Below the pieces are notes generated by a model, which saw only the letters and a list, made by a program, of their open reading frames with translations, was not told the origin of the DNA and did no database searches. From Polyangiaceae bacterium (GTDB taxonomy: Bacteria > Myxococcota_A > Polyangia > Polyangiales > Polyangiaceae), in assembly GCA_016715885.1 (NCBI GenBank), contig JADJXL010000021.1:236461-300460 (forward strand): DNA of 64,000 bases. The letters are read 5' to 3'. Positions within the stretch are counted from its first letter, which is position 1; each line of letters starts with the position of its first letter. Made by a program: the position numbers and the translations under genes. Positions 52,869 through 62,649 of this stretch are shown piece by piece.

Positions 52869-55502
52869 ATGTCCGACTTCCACCCCTTCTTCCAATCCCT
52901 CACCGGATACGCCCCTCATCCATGGCAAGCCTCCCTCGGCGCCGATCCCGTTTGTCGTGACCGACTCCTGCGCATACCCACCGGCTTCGGTAAAACTGCC
53001 GGCGCCATCCTCCCGTGGCTCCATCATCGCGTGCGCCTCGACAATCCCCAATGGCCCACGCGCCTCGTCCTGTGTTTGCCCATGCGCGTCCTCGTCGAAC
53101 AATCCGCCCGCATCATCGATGCCTGGTGCCAAAACGTCGCCTCCTCCATCAACACCCACGTCCTCATGGGCGGCGCGCAGGACGTTCGCTGGGAGCTCAA
53201 CCCGGAAAAACCCACCATCCTCGTCGGCACACAAGACATGCTCCTGTCCCGCGCTCTCAATCGCGGATACGCCATCGGACGCGCACGCTGGCCCCTCGAT
53301 TTCGGCCTCCTCCACCAAGATACCCTCTGGATCCTCGACGAAGTGCAGCTCATGGATACAAGCCTGCCCACGAGCGCCCAATTGTCCGCATTCCGATCCC
53401 AAGATGCCAAACGAAATAACGGATCCCTCCGCCCGTGCTTTTCGTGGTGGATGAGCGCCACACTTCAACCAGATTGGCTGAAAACCATCGACCACGTCGA
53501 TGCTGCCCGAAAGCTCGACGAAGAAACCATTCGCATACCCGCAAGTATGCGACACGGCGGCCTCTGGGACGTCTCCAAACGAATCGAACGACAAGACAAA
53601 ACAACAAAACCCGCCGACGTCGCGACGCTCGTCCGAGACAAACACCAGCACGGTAAAACCACCCTCGTCGTGATCAATCGCGTCGAACGCGCCGTCGATG
53701 TGTTCCGCACCCTCGATGAAAGCCGCTACGAAGGCAAAGGCCAAAAACGAAAAATTCGCGCTGACGCCGCCGATATCGACATCCGCCTCGTCCATAGCCG
53801 CTTCCGCAGTCACGAACGTGCATCGTGGTCCGAGTTTCTCCAGCGAAACCCAGAAAATATCCCCGCAGGAGGCCGTATCATCGTCGCCACCCAAGTCGTC
53901 GAAGCCGGCGTGGACATCTCCGCAGCGACGCTCGTCACCGACCTCTGCCCTTGGTCGAGCCTCGTGCAACGCATCGGCCGATGCGCCCGCTACGCTGGCG
54001 AATTCGGCACCGTCATCGTCGTCGGAGATTCATCCGATGCAGCCCCGTACGAATCTGCGGACCTCGAAGCGGCAAATGACGCACTAACGCTCCTCCTTCG
54101 CGAAGAAAACCCCGACGTCTCCCCCAAATCCCTGGAAGCCTTCGAGGAACGTTTGGCAGAGCAATCTCCGGACGTCTTGCGACGCCTGTATGCAATGGCA
54201 AAGGGCCACGTCCTGCGGCGGCGCGATATCGACGATCTCTTCGATACGACGCCCGATTTGACCGGCACCGACCTCGACGTCAGCCGCTACATTCGCTCCG
54301 GCGATGAACGAGATGCCCGCGTGTTTTGGCGCGACCTGCCGCAAGGATCCAAATTCGACAAAAATACCGTGCCGCCCGTTCGGCGCGAAGAATTGTGCCC
54401 CGTTCCCATCGTCGCATTGCGCGCTTTCCTCAAGGAGCCCACCAAAACCGCATTCGTCCTCGATTACGTCACCGGTGAATGGCGCAAAGCCGATCCATTA
54501 CGCATCGTTCCTTCCATGAACGTGCTCTTGCCTCGTGACGCGGGCGGATATGATTCGCTCATCGGGTGGCATCCAAAGAGCACGCAGCCCGTTCCCGTCG
54601 TGCCCGTCGATGCGCAGGAGCTCGACGCGGCGGCCAAATTGGCGCTCGCATCGGAATCCGAAGGCGACGACCGTTTGTCCGAGGCCGCGTGGAAAACCAT
54701 TGCGACGCACGGACGCGAAACAGGCGAATTGGCCCGTGAAATGGGCGCGTCGCTGCATCTTCCCGAACGCTTGTTGCATGTGCTGCACCTGGCAGGACGA
54801 TGGCACGACGCGGGCAAAGCGCACGAAACGTTTCAGCTCGCGATGACGAGCGACGCGCGCGCCAATGCGCCCGCCATTGCAAAACGCGGCGACTTGGCCA
54901 AAGCTCCCGCGCACGCTTGGAGACGTCCGGCATATCCAAATCGACCCGGCTTTCGTCACGAATTGGCGAGCACGCTCGGGTTGCTCGAACTTTTGCGGCA
55001 AGCTGCACCGAACCACGAAGCGCTGCTCGGTCCGCACCTCGAGCTATTCGAATTGCTCGGTACGTCCCCCGAGGTTGTTATGGCAAACCTCGACGACCGT
55101 CATCCGCTCGCGCAGGAAATCGCAGCTCTGTCGGCGACCGAATTCAATTTGCTGTTGTGGCTCGTATGCACGCATCACGGCAAAGTCCGATGCCGGTGGA
55201 CCAGCACGCCGCATGATCAAGACGCAGGGCACGGCGGCATCTTCGGTATCGTCGACGGTGACGTTCTTCCAAGCTTCCCGCTGTCTACCGAAAACGGTAC
55301 GGCAGAGCCGCTTCCAGAGCTTCGCTTGTCGCTCGCCGCATCGGCGATGGGCATATCGACGCAGTATGGTGCCGGCTGGGGCGAACGCGTAGCTGCGCTT
55401 TTGGATGAATTCGGGCCGTTTGTCTTGGCATATCTCGAAGCGATTCTTCGCGCGGCCGACGCACGAGCATCGCAGTTGACGACGGAGGACTCGCTCGGAT
55501 GA
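52869..55502 (+). CDS. cas3: CRISPR-associated helicase/nuclease Cas3, type I-G form with C-terminal HD domain
   Basis: About 877 residues. The helicase comes first: Walker A IPTGFGKT at 36-43, DEVQ at 157-160 as motif II, MSATLQ as motif III, and VEAGVDIS and QRIGRCARY as motifs V and VI. The HD nuclease domain is at the C-terminus (AGRWHDAGKAHE, FRHELAS, VCTHHGKVR), the reverse of most type I systems and usual for subtype I-G. It unwinds and cuts target DNA once Cascade is bound. ATG 52869 is preferred to the upstream GTG. The stop overlaps csx17 (ATGA). Confidence 0.93.
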   Translation: MSDFHPFFQSLTGYAPHPWQASLGADPVCRDRLLRIPTGFGKTAGAILPWLHHRVRLDNPQWPTRLVLCLPMRVLVEQSARIIDAWCQNVASSINTHVLMGGAQDVRWELNPEKPTILVGTQDMLLSRALNRGYAIGRARWPLDFGLLHQDTLWILDEVQLMDTSLPTSAQLSAFRSQDAKRNNGSLRPCFSWWMSATLQPDWLKTIDHVDAARKLDEETIRIPASMRHGGLWDVSKRIERQDKTTKPADVATLVRDKHQHGKTTLVVINRVERAVDVFRTLDESRYEGKGQKRKIRADAADIDIRLVHSRFRSHERASWSEFLQRNPENIPAGGRIIVATQVVEAGVDISAATLVTDLCPWSSLVQRIGRCARYAGEFGTVIVVGDSSDAAPYESADLEAANDALTLLLREENPDVSPKSLEAFEERLAEQSPDVLRRLYAMAKGHVLRRRDIDDLFDTTPDLTGTDLDVSRYIRSGDERDARVFWRDLPQGSKFDKNTVPPVRREELCPVPIVALRAFLKEPTKTAFVLDYVTGEWRKADPLRIVPSMNVLLPRDAGGYDSLIGWHPKSTQPVPVVPVDAQELDAAAKLALASESEGDDRLSEAAWKTIATHGRETGELAREMGASLHLPERLLHVLHLAGRWHDAGKAHETFQLAMTSDARANAPAIAKRGDLAKAPAHAWRRPAYPNRPGFRHELASTLGLLELLRQAAPNHEALLGPHLELFELLGTSPEVVMANLDDRHPLAQEIAALSATEFNLLLWLVCTHHGKVRCRWTSTPHDQDAGHGGIFGIVDGDVLPSFPLSTENGTAEPLPELRLSLAASAMGISTQYGAGWGERVAALLDEFGPFVLAYLEAILRAADARASQLTTEDSLG

Positions 55503-57637
55503 AACTGCATCTTCATGCGCTCTTCGGTACGGCCCCCGCGCCGCTCGCGTTTTACCTGAAAGCCCTCGGCGTGTTCCGTTTGGTCGCGAAACAAGCGGAT
55601 ACCAATGCTCGCGCATTCTGGAAGGACGACGTCTTTCATCTCGTCACCAAGCTCGATGCGGACGAGCTCGAGGCGTTTTTCCTGAATTCCTATGCGCCCA
55701 CGCCGCTCGTCAGCCCGTGGAATGGCGGCAGCGGGTTTTATCCGAAAGACTCGAAAGACGGCATCGACGCGCTGGCGAAAACCGATGCGCCCCGGTTTGC
55801 GGCCTATCGACGGGCCATTGAAGCTGCGCGTTTCGTCGTGGGTGCGCGTGCCGAACGGCCCGAAAAGGAAGAAAAGGCCGAGCTGCTTCAAGCATTGCGA
55901 GCGTCGCTCCCGGAAGAGCCGCTCGATTGGCTCGACGCCGCCGTCGTGCTCACCGGGAAAGATTCCGCTCAATATCCAGCGCTTCTGGGCTCGGGCGGTA
56001 ACGATGGGCGGCTCGATTTCACGAACAACCAAATGCAGCGCATTGCGGAATTGTTCGATACGGCGACCGGGAAACCTTTGCCGGGCGCGGGCGAGTTATT
56101 GCGAGCATCCCTCTTCGGTGCGGCGTCGTCGGCACAGAAAAAAAGTGCAGTCGGCCAATTCTTGCCGGGTGGTGCAGGTGGCGCGAATGCAGCGGCGGGT
56201 TTTTCGGGGCCATCCTTGGTCAATCCGTGGGATTTTGTCCTGATGCTCGAAGGGGCCGTGATGTTCCAAGTCGCCGCCGTCCGAAGGCTCGAAGGGTTCG
56301 GCCTCCCTGAAGCGGCCGCGCCTTTTGCGGTCAAGACGCTTTCGGCAGGTTACGCGAGCGCCGCGACGGAGAATGCGCGCGGCGAACAATGGATGCCGCT
56401 GTGGAATGGCCCGGCAACGCTTTCCGAAGTGGAAGCATTGTTTCACGAAGGCCGATTGCAAAGCGGGACGCGCGCGGCGGAAACCGCGGTCGACGCGGCG
56501 CTCGCCGTGGGGCGTTTGGGTACGGCGCGCGGCGTGACGTCATTTGCGCGTTTCGGATACATCGAGCGCAATGGTTTGTCGAACTTCGCCGTCCCTCTGG
56601 GACGATTCGCCGTATCCCTCTCGCCCCACATCGAATTGGTCGATGAAATCATGCCCTGGGTGCGCGCATTGCAACACTTCGAGGCGCGCGCCAAAAATGC
56701 GCCGGCGACCTTGTCCCGTATCGTGCGCCGAATTCAAGAAGCCATCCTCTCCGCGAGCCGCAAGGATGCCCCACGAAGCGCATTCATCGACCTCCTCACC
56801 GCCATGGCGACCGCCGAAGACGTGCTCGTGCGAAGGCCCAAAGTCGCCGCGGAATCGCGCCTCCGGCCCATTCCGAAATTGTCTCGAGGCTGGGTCGATG
56901 CCGCCTATGACGGCTCGGTCGAAGCGCGCCTCGCCCTCGCCATTGCATCGCAACGAGGGCCCCAGCCTGGATTCGGATCCATTCGCGAACATTGCTTGCC
57001 GCTCACCCACGAAAAAGGGCAAATACGTTTTGCCGTCGCGCAGGACGCATTGCGAAAAGATGCGGGCGTCGTATGGTCCGGGCGCGATCTCATCGCAGAC
57101 CTCGGCCAGATCGCATTGCGACGCGTCGTGGAAGCATCTCGCGCGGGGCTGCGCCTCTTTCCGCTCGAAGGCCGAGCGTTCGCGGGGCTCGACGACATTG
57201 CAGCGTTTCTCGATGGCCGCGTGGACGATCGGCGTATCGCATCGCTCGCTCGCGCTTTCATGGCATTCGGAGACGACGCGTGGAATGCCGTGCCCGTGCC
57301 TCCGACGTCCGGGGAAGCGTGGGTGCCGCACGCGATATTCCGATTGGCGTATTTGTCGCGGCCGCTCGATGACCTACAGCCCCGTAACGATCCAGCGCCG
57401 CTGCGTTTGCTCTTGGCAGGACGCCTCGAAGACGCCGCCGATGTTGCATTGCGCGGGCTCTTGGTGCGAGGTGTTCGGCCCAAGATTCGGCACATCGTCG
57501 GCCATGAGAACCTCGCAAAACGCCTCGCCGCAGCGATATCCATTCCCGTATGCAGGCGCGATGCGATGCGCCTCTCGAGCATCATTGCCAAACCCCACGA
57601 CGTCGACGCGGGCGTAAAAACATCCATTTCAAGATAG
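55499..57637 (+). CDS. csx17: Csx17, type I-G Cascade large subunit (Cas8-like)
   Basis: 712 residues. The Csx17 start LHLHALFGTAPAPLAFYLKALGVFR (in part LHALFGTAPAPLAFYLKALG) and WNGGSGF are typical, with SLVNPWDFVLMLEGAVMF in the middle. It is the marker protein of subtype I-G and takes the place of Cas8 in the interference complex. Coupled to cas3 by an ATGA overlap. Length is normal for the family. Confidence 0.92.
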   Translation: MKLHLHALFGTAPAPLAFYLKALGVFRLVAKQADTNARAFWKDDVFHLVTKLDADELEAFFLNSYAPTPLVSPWNGGSGFYPKDSKDGIDALAKTDAPRFAAYRRAIEAARFVVGARAERPEKEEKAELLQALRASLPEEPLDWLDAAVVLTGKDSAQYPALLGSGGNDGRLDFTNNQMQRIAELFDTATGKPLPGAGELLRASLFGAASSAQKKSAVGQFLPGGAGGANAAAGFSGPSLVNPWDFVLMLEGAVMFQVAAVRRLEGFGLPEAAAPFAVKTLSAGYASAATENARGEQWMPLWNGPATLSEVEALFHEGRLQSGTRAAETAVDAALAVGRLGTARGVTSFARFGYIERNGLSNFAVPLGRFAVSLSPHIELVDEIMPWVRALQHFEARAKNAPATLSRIVRRIQEAILSASRKDAPRSAFIDLLTAMATAEDVLVRRPKVAAESRLRPIPKLSRGWVDAAYDGSVEARLALAIASQRGPQPGFGSIREHCLPLTHEKGQIRFAVAQDALRKDAGVVWSGRDLIADLGQIALRRVVEASRAGLRLFPLEGRAFAGLDDIAAFLDGRVDDRRIASLARAFMAFGDDAWNAVPVPPTSGEAWVPHAIFRLAYLSRPLDDLQPRNDPAPLRLLLAGRLEDAADVALRGLLVRGVRPKIRHIVGHENLAKRLAAAISIPVCRRDAMRLSSIIAKPHDVDAGVKTSISR

Positions 57638-57664
57638 TGAAGGAACGATAAGGAGATCAACGAC

Positions 57665-58630
57665 ATGACCATCGATCTGAAACTGCTCTTGCCCGAAAAA
57701 GATCCAAAACCTTCGCGCCTGCTTTTGGAGTGCGAGCTTCGTCCGGTGCAGGGTAAACGTTTTCAACCCACGGGCTTTCCGGACCTTGGAGCGGCCGTAT
57801 TCGAAACCAACGAAGGAACTCGGCTGCTCGTCGAAAGCGCGCAAAGCATGGCCAATCGACTCGAAGCGGTCTGCTGGGACCAGGAAAAACAAGATTTGCT
57901 CGAACCCCTTTGCGGACTTCCCTACGTGCGCGTCGAACGGAAAGATGGAACGTATTTAACGAGCTCCCTCACCGAAGCGCATCGATTGAATTCGCCGTAC
58001 ATCCTCGAAAGCAAAGACACCTCGTTCATGCAGAAGCTGAAGAAAGAGAGCGACACGTTTTCGGTCGGCGCAATCGATCGCCAAAAGCTCGCCGAAATGG
58101 TCCTCAAATACGACGTGGGCGCGCTCTTGCACGGGTTATTTTTGGCCAAACAGGACCTCGCAGGCGGGAGATTGCGCATCGAACGCGTGATCTCTGCATT
58201 CATCGAGGCTGACGATGTGCGCGTCGCGGCATCGGGCGGCGTCAAGAACGACCAGGTGAATCCAAGCGGCGATACGTCGAAAGGATTCGGCAACGTGCCG
58301 TTCGCGCGCGACGAATATACCGCACGAAAAATCGTGGCGTATTTCAATGTTGACTTGGCTCAGATTCGCGGATATCGATTGGGACCGGAGGTGTCGCGCA
58401 TGCTCGTGCTCGTCGCGTTGTTCAAGATCCGTGCGTTGCTCGATGGCGGATTGCGCCTGCGAACTGCATGCGATCTGGAATTGGTCGGGACGCCGAACGT
58501 GAAACGACCGGAAGGGTTCGTCCTGCCGTCCTATACCGACCTCGCGGCCGCCTTGCCCAGCGCCATTGCCGCATGCCAAAGCCGCTTTGCGGGCGAACGC
58601 GGCGTGACGCGCGTCGTATTCGAGGGCTGA
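57665..58630 (+). CDS. csb1: Csb1, Cas7-type backbone subunit (GSU0053 family)
   Basis: 321 residues with AAGGAG nine bases before the ATG. Family marks are RFQPTGFPDLGAA, LLVESAQSMANRLE, LTEAHRLNSPYI and LLHGLFLAK with RIERVISAFIEA. Csb1 is the Cas7 that coats the crRNA in subtype I-G. It follows csx17 by 27 bases and is followed by csb2 after one base. Confidence 0.93.
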   Translation: MTIDLKLLLPEKDPKPSRLLLECELRPVQGKRFQPTGFPDLGAAVFETNEGTRLLVESAQSMANRLEAVCWDQEKQDLLEPLCGLPYVRVERKDGTYLTSSLTEAHRLNSPYILESKDTSFMQKLKKESDTFSVGAIDRQKLAEMVLKYDVGALLHGLFLAKQDLAGGRLRIERVISAFIEADDVRVAASGGVKNDQVNPSGDTSKGFGNVPFARDEYTARKIVAYFNVDLAQIRGYRLGPEVSRMLVLVALFKIRALLDGGLRLRTACDLELVGTPNVKRPEGFVLPSYTDLAAALPSAIAACQSRFAGERGVTRVVFEG

Positions 58631-58631
58631 T

Positions 58632-60299
58632 ATGCTTTGCGTCATGCTGCAATGTCCCGCGGGACGATATCACGCAACGCCCTGGGGACGGCACGTCAAC
58701 GAAGGCGAAGTGGAATGGCCGCCGAGCCCCTGGCGGCTTTATCGAGCTTTACTGGCCGCCGGCTTCAATCGGCTCGGATGGACCGCGATTCCTCCCTTGG
58801 CCGTCGAGCTCTTCGATTCGCTCGCGCGCGTATTGCCCGAATACCACCTGCCCGCAGCCACGGTAGGCCACACGCGCCATTACATGCCCCAATTCAAAGG
58901 ATCGACGAGCAAAGTGCTCGATGCCTTCGCTTACGTGGGCCGAGGTGACCACGATGCGCTCGGAATCACGTGGAACGTCGACCTTTCGCCAGAGACGCTC
59001 GGGCTCTTCGATTCGCTTCTCGGCGCCCTCACGTACCTCGGTCGCGCCGAATCGTGGGTGGATGCGCAGCGCGTGGAAACCATTGCCGAAGGATTGGACA
59101 GGTGCATTGCGAGCGATTCGGCGCCAGGGCCGGGATTCGATCGAATCGCGCTCTTGGCGCCGCTCGAACCGGCAGCATTCACAGCATGGCGTGATCAAGC
59201 CGTCGAACAAGAAAAACAAAAACGTTCGGCGAATGTCGCACCTTCGGCCGGCAAGAAAAAAGGCGGATTGTCCAAGAAGGATTCGGAGGCAATATCAAAA
59301 ATGTTTCCGGCGGATATCGTGTCGGTGCTCGGCGCCGATACGGCGACATTGCAAAAGCAAGGCTGGAATCAACCTCCAGGCACGCGCTGGGCGGCATATT
59401 GGCGGCGCCAGGATGCCTTGTCGACTTTGCCGGCGGCTCACCGAGCGGTCATGGCCGAAAGGCCCGCGGTCGATACGATGCTCTTGGCCTTGTCGTCGAA
59501 TACGTCGCATTCCGAAGTGCTGCCGCGATTCACGGAATCGCTATGGTGGCTCGAAAAATTGCACCGAGCGCTCGTGAAGCGTTCCGCCGAATCGGGGCGC
59601 GTTTCGGCGTGTCTTTTGGGGCGCGACGAAGACGGCGACCCGATGGAAGGGCACCGTCACGTGACGCTCGTGCCGCTGTCGCTCGACGGGAAAAACCGAT
59701 TGGATCACGTGCTTTTGCATGCGCCGATGGGATTCGACGATGCGGCCATCGGTGTTCTGCGGCGCTTTCGGACGCTCTACGGAAACGAAAGGCGAAATAT
59801 CCCGGACCTGTATGTGTCGCTCGTGGGAATGGGCAAACGAGCGGACCTTGCGACGAGCGCGCGGCAACTGCATTCGAGCAAGGTTTGGCAGAGCGTAACG
59901 CCGTTTTTGCCGCCCAGGTTCTTGAAGGCGCGAGGGGCCAATGCGCTGGAAGGACAAGTGCGAGCCGAGCTTGCGTGCCGCGGTTTTCCCAATCCCGTGC
60001 ATATCGAAATCGAGCTGGAAGACGGGCATGCGCCCATCGCGGATGCTTGGGCGCTATGGCGCGCGGGCGCTCCCAGGGTGCAATTGGTCGAGGGGGCGCA
60101 AATGGTCAGTGCAATGGAGCCTGTCCGGAGGCTGAGCACCGCGTGGCGTCACTTTCGGCGTGAACGGTTCGACCATGCCAAACGACCTCCGGTCGACGCG
60201 GCTTTTGGTCTGCGCCTGTCGTTTGCCGAGCCGGTCGATGGTCCGATCGCGATCGGATACGCTTCGCACTTCGGTTTGGGGCAGTTCGTCCCGGCATAA
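58632..60299 (+). CDS. csb2: Csb2, Cas5-Cas6 type subunit (GSU0054 family)
   Basis: 555 residues. The N-terminal RAMP part begins with GRYHATPWGRHVNEGEVEWPPSPWRLYRAL (in part YHATPWGRHVNEG, EWPPSPWRLYRALLAAG), a signature of GSU0054. The C-terminal part (GHRHVTLVPL, LDHVLLHAPMGFD) is Cas6-like and would cut the CRISPR transcript. A Lys-rich linker (about 180-205) lies between. In subtype I-G this single protein does both Cas5 and Cas6 jobs. Confidence 0.9.
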   Translation: MLCVMLQCPAGRYHATPWGRHVNEGEVEWPPSPWRLYRALLAAGFNRLGWTAIPPLAVELFDSLARVLPEYHLPAATVGHTRHYMPQFKGSTSKVLDAFAYVGRGDHDALGITWNVDLSPETLGLFDSLLGALTYLGRAESWVDAQRVETIAEGLDRCIASDSAPGPGFDRIALLAPLEPAAFTAWRDQAVEQEKQKRSANVAPSAGKKKGGLSKKDSEAISKMFPADIVSVLGADTATLQKQGWNQPPGTRWAAYWRRQDALSTLPAAHRAVMAERPAVDTMLLALSSNTSHSEVLPRFTESLWWLEKLHRALVKRSAESGRVSACLLGRDEDGDPMEGHRHVTLVPLSLDGKNRLDHVLLHAPMGFDDAAIGVLRRFRTLYGNERRNIPDLYVSLVGMGKRADLATSARQLHSSKVWQSVTPFLPPRFLKARGANALEGQVRAELACRGFPNPVHIEIELEDGHAPIADAWALWRAGAPRVQLVEGAQMVSAMEPVRRLSTAWRHFRRERFDHAKRPPVDAAFGLRLSFAEPVDGPIAIGYASHFGLGQFVPA

Positions 60300-60373
60300 A
60301 AAATTCGTCGCGAAAAACTCGACAAGCACCATACAGTTGGGGCATGCTCCTCTTCGACGAAAGGGAGGAGGAC

Positions 60374-62323
60374 ATGTCCGAATCGAATACGGTCGCGTCG
60401 CCAGCGGACGACGCGAATGAGACGCCGCCGCTGCGCGCGAAACATCTGGGATTGCGGTTGCCCGTGGTCCCGGACGTGCCGGAGGTGGTTCCGGCGCGGA
60501 TGATCAACGAAGTGCTCTATTGCGAGCGGCTGTTTTACCTGGAATGGGCGCAGGGCGAGTTCGACGACAACTGGTACACGGTCGAAGGTCGCGCGGTGCA
60601 TCGGCGCCCGGACAAACCTGGAGGCGAATTGCCGCCAAAACCGGGTGAACGCGCGGGGCGCAAAAGCAAAAAGGCCGATTCCGAAGACAACGACACCGAG
60701 CCGGTGGCCGAAGTGCCGGAGCCTCCGCCTTATGAAGCTCGAAGCGTGTGGCTCTCTTCGGAACGGCTTGGTATTACGGCGAAGATCGACATCGTGGAGG
60801 GCGACGGTTCGGGGCGCGTCTTGCCCATCGAATACAAACGAGGCAAAGCGCCGGATTTGCCGGAGGGAGCATATTTGCCCGAGCGCGCGCAGATATGTGC
60901 GCAGGTATTGCTCTTGCGCGAGCATGGGTACGTGTGTGACGAGGGGGCGATTTATTTTGCCGGATCGAAGAAGCGCGTGGGCATTTCCATCGACGAATCG
61001 CTGGTGCAAACGACGCTCGAGGCGGTGCGCAGGGCGCGCGCTTTGGGCAGCGCAGGGGTATTGCCTCCGCCGCTCGTGGATAGTCCAAAGTGCAATGGTT
61101 GTTCGCTGGTGGGGATCTGTTTGCCCGATGAAACCAATCTCTTGCGGCGACTGGAATCGAATGTCGACGAGGTGGATCCATTGGACGAGCCGGTGGAAGA
61201 GCCTGCGAGGCCGGGCATCGAAGACGATTTGACGGGGCCGCTGGAGCATGATCCATGGGGTTTGGCGGATCCCGTGGGGCAGGGCGTGGCCGAAATTCGG
61301 CGATTGCATCCGGCGCGTGACGACAAGGTGCCGCTTTATGTGCAATCTCAAGGGGCGCGAATTGGGCTTTCGGGCGAACGGCTCGCGGTGACGTCGAAAG
61401 AGGGGGCGACGGAGGCTCGATTGACGAGCACGTCGCAGGTATGCGTCATGGGCAATGTGCAAGTATCGACGCAGGCGCTGAAGGCGCTCTTGGATCGAGC
61501 GATACCGGTGGCGTTTTTCACGACGGGAGGATATTACATCGGGCGGGCGTGTGGGTATTCGTCGAAGAACGTCGAGCTGCGAATGGCGCAATATGCATGG
61601 GCGCGGGACAAGTTGTTCTGTTCGAAGTTCGCGCGAGGGGTGGTGGCGGCGAAAATCCGCAATGGTCGGACGATGTTGCGGCGCAATCACGGCGGCGTGG
61701 AAGCTTCGGTGCTTTTCGAGCTGGAGCAATTGGCAAAGAAGGCGGAGAAGACGGAGGATCCCGAGGGGCTTTTGGGGATCGAGGGGACGGCGGCGCGGAT
61801 TTACTTCGCGGCGTTTGCGGGGATGATCAAAGGTGCGTCGGAGGTTCGGGAGACGTTCGATTGGGCGGGGCGAAATCGACGGCCGCCGAGGGATCCGCTG
61901 AATGCGTTGTTGTCGCTGGCGTATTCGCTGCTATCGAAGGAGTTTGCGTTGGCGCTGGAGGCGGTGGGGCTGGATCCGATGATGGGTTTTTATCATCGGC
62001 CGCGGTTCGGCAGGCCCGCGTTGGCGCTGGACTTGATGGAGGAAATGCGGCCGATCGTGGCGGATTCGGCGGTGATCACGGCCATTAACAATGGCGTCGT
62101 GGGGGTGGATGATTTCGTGCGCGCGGCCGGGTCGGTGGCGCTCACGCCGGAGGCGCGAAAGCGGTTCATCGTGGCGTACGAGCGGCGGATGGATCAATTG
62201 GTGACGCACCCGATATTCGGATATCGGTTGAGTTATCGTCGGCTGCTGGAGGTGCAGGCGCGGCTCTTGGGTCGCGTATTGCTTGGGGAAATCGAATCGT
62301 ATCCGTCTTTTCGGACGCGTTGA
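60374..62323 (+). CDS. cas4-cas1: Cas4-Cas1 fusion, spacer acquisition protein
   Basis: About 649 residues from ATG 60374, with GGAGGAG three to five bases upstream. The Cas4 part (about 35-255) has the iron-sulfur Cys 50, 240, 243 and 249 (NEVLYCERLFY, KCNGCSLVGIC) and the nuclease residues D139 and E153/K155 (IEYKRGKAP). The Cas1 part starts near 315, with E470, H541 (GFYHRPRFGRP) and E556 (LDLMEEMRP) as metal ligands. A negatively charged linker of about 85 residues in Cas4 (75-120) is unusual in length. Cas4 trims and selects PAM-side ends; Cas1 integrates spacers. The fusion is typical of subtype I-G. Confidence 0.95.
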   Translation: MSESNTVASPADDANETPPLRAKHLGLRLPVVPDVPEVVPARMINEVLYCERLFYLEWAQGEFDDNWYTVEGRAVHRRPDKPGGELPPKPGERAGRKSKKADSEDNDTEPVAEVPEPPPYEARSVWLSSERLGITAKIDIVEGDGSGRVLPIEYKRGKAPDLPEGAYLPERAQICAQVLLLREHGYVCDEGAIYFAGSKKRVGISIDESLVQTTLEAVRRARALGSAGVLPPPLVDSPKCNGCSLVGICLPDETNLLRRLESNVDEVDPLDEPVEEPARPGIEDDLTGPLEHDPWGLADPVGQGVAEIRRLHPARDDKVPLYVQSQGARIGLSGERLAVTSKEGATEARLTSTSQVCVMGNVQVSTQALKALLDRAIPVAFFTTGGYYIGRACGYSSKNVELRMAQYAWARDKLFCSKFARGVVAAKIRNGRTMLRRNHGGVEASVLFELEQLAKKAEKTEDPEGLLGIEGTAARIYFAAFAGMIKGASEVRETFDWAGRNRRPPRDPLNALLSLAYSLLSKEFALALEAVGLDPMMGFYHRPRFGRPALALDLMEEMRPIVADSAVITAINNGVVGVDDFVRAAGSVALTPEARKRFIVAYERRMDQLVTHPIFGYRLSYRRLLEVQARLLGRVLLGEIESYPSFRTR

Positions 62324-62332
62324 GGGGGAAAC

Positions 62333-62623
62333 ATGCGGCAGACGTACATCGTATGTTATGACGTGAGTTGTCCGAAGCGGTGGCGGGGTGTATTCAAGAC
62401 GATGCGTGGGTATGGGGATTCGGTGCAGTATTCGGTGTTTCGGTGCGATTTGAGCAAGCGTGAAATGGTGGAGCTGCGCGACAAATTGCGTGGTATCATC
62501 AATCACGCGGAGGATCGGGTGCTCTTCGTGGACGTGGGTCCGGCGGCGGGGCGTGGAAAAGGAGCGTTATGGTCGATGGGGCGGGTGTACGTGCCGCCCG
62601 ATGACGTCGCGGTGGTGGTTTAA
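62333..62623 (+). CDS. cas2: CRISPR-associated Cas2
   Basis: 96 residues. It begins YIVCYDVSCPKRWRGVFKTM with the conserved Asp of the ferredoxin-like fold, and YSVFRCDLSKREMVELRDKL follows. It bridges the two Cas1 dimers in spacer integration. Starts nine bases after cas4-cas1 and ends the operon. No CRISPR array follows in the usual form. Confidence 0.95.
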   Translation: MRQTYIVCYDVSCPKRWRGVFKTMRGYGDSVQYSVFRCDLSKREMVELRDKLRGIINHAEDRVLFVDVGPAAGRGKGALWSMGRVYVPPDDVAVVV

Positions 62624-62649
62624 TCGGCTGAAAAACCGCGGCGGAGGGC

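Noticed and set aside
286..60619. GGTTTGTC as a strand-biased chromosome-orienting (KOPS/AIMS-like) motif
   Set aside because: The two orientations are about equally frequent in the window (about 17 and 14 copies by eye), so no strand bias is visible here.
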